A DNA stretch of 6,631 nt from Armatimonadota bacterium (GTDB lineage Bacteria > Armatimonadota > Fimbriimonadia > Fimbriimonadales > Fimbriimonadaceae): positions 1 to 6,631 of the forward strand of contig JAEYWW010000087.1 in assembly GCA_023428805.1 (NCBI GenBank). Reading direction: 5' to 3'. Position numbers and translations under genes: made by a program. Numbering within the stretch: position 1 is the first letter of the stretch; the number at the start of each line of letters is the position of its first letter. This document shows, one piece after another, positions 6,608-6,631 of the stretch. The notes beneath the pieces were generated by a model, which worked only from the letters and a program-made list of their open reading frames with translations, had not been told where the DNA came from and searched no databases.

Positions 6608-6631
6608 GTCCAACACCGCTGACGACACTAC

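Noticed and set aside
6609..6617. GGTGTTGG on the minus strand upstream of the SBP promoter, sharing GGTGTTG with the palindrome arm at 3659
   Set aside because: A seven-base match is expected by chance in a window this size; not enough to propose a common regulator site.
1..6631. tRNA, rRNA, CRISPR array, transposase or riboswitch
   Set aside because: Nothing resembling these was seen: nearly all bases belong to six protein genes, and the short gaps hold only the small repeats listed.

Overview
The window is a gene-dense, moderately GC-rich bacterial segment (about 58-60% GC by eye, not computed). It has six protein-coding genes and no RNA genes, insertion sequences or CRISPR arrays that I can see. 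The organism is uncertain. Oligopeptide-type substrate-binding lipoproteins, an AraC regulator with a beta-sandwich-like front end, an unclassified lipoprotein gene with lemA, and start codons placed directly behind -10-like boxes would fit Armatimonadota or a PVC-group lineage, but this is a low-confidence guess. No stretch over 300 bases lacks a gene; the largest gap is 88 bp.

Layout. (1) Positions 1-309, minus strand: 5' part of a gene for a Sec-exported protein of unknown function, running off the left edge. (2) 398-2665, minus: purL, the large synthetase subunit of phosphoribosylformylglycinamidine synthase (purine biosynthesis). (3) 2655-3083, plus: a small predicted lipoprotein, head-to-head with purL and probably overlapping its 5' end. 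(4) 3098-3652, plus: a LemA-family membrane protein, 14 bp downstream and probably in the same transcript. (5) 3653-3715: a convergent intergenic space with a perfect 10-bp-arm palindrome (likely a shared terminator) and a short 9-nt tandem repeat. (6) 3716-4942, minus: an AraC-family regulator. (7) 4950-6569, minus: a family-5 (oligopeptide/nickel type) ABC substrate-binding lipoprotein, only 7 bp upstream of the araC-type gene. The two form a bicistron with a recognisable promoter at 6579-6607.

How they work together. The right half looks like a self-contained solute-binding plus transcription-regulator unit with no permease or ATPase genes in view. The middle is a small envelope operon (lipoprotein plus LemA). 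The left half is housekeeping purine synthesis followed by an exported protein. The points most worth a second look are the SBP/AraC pair with its unusual N-terminal sensor region, the -10 boxes lying right against start codons without Shine-Dalgarno sequences (possible leaderless transcripts), the overlapping divergent purL/lipoprotein starts, and the intergenic palindrome.
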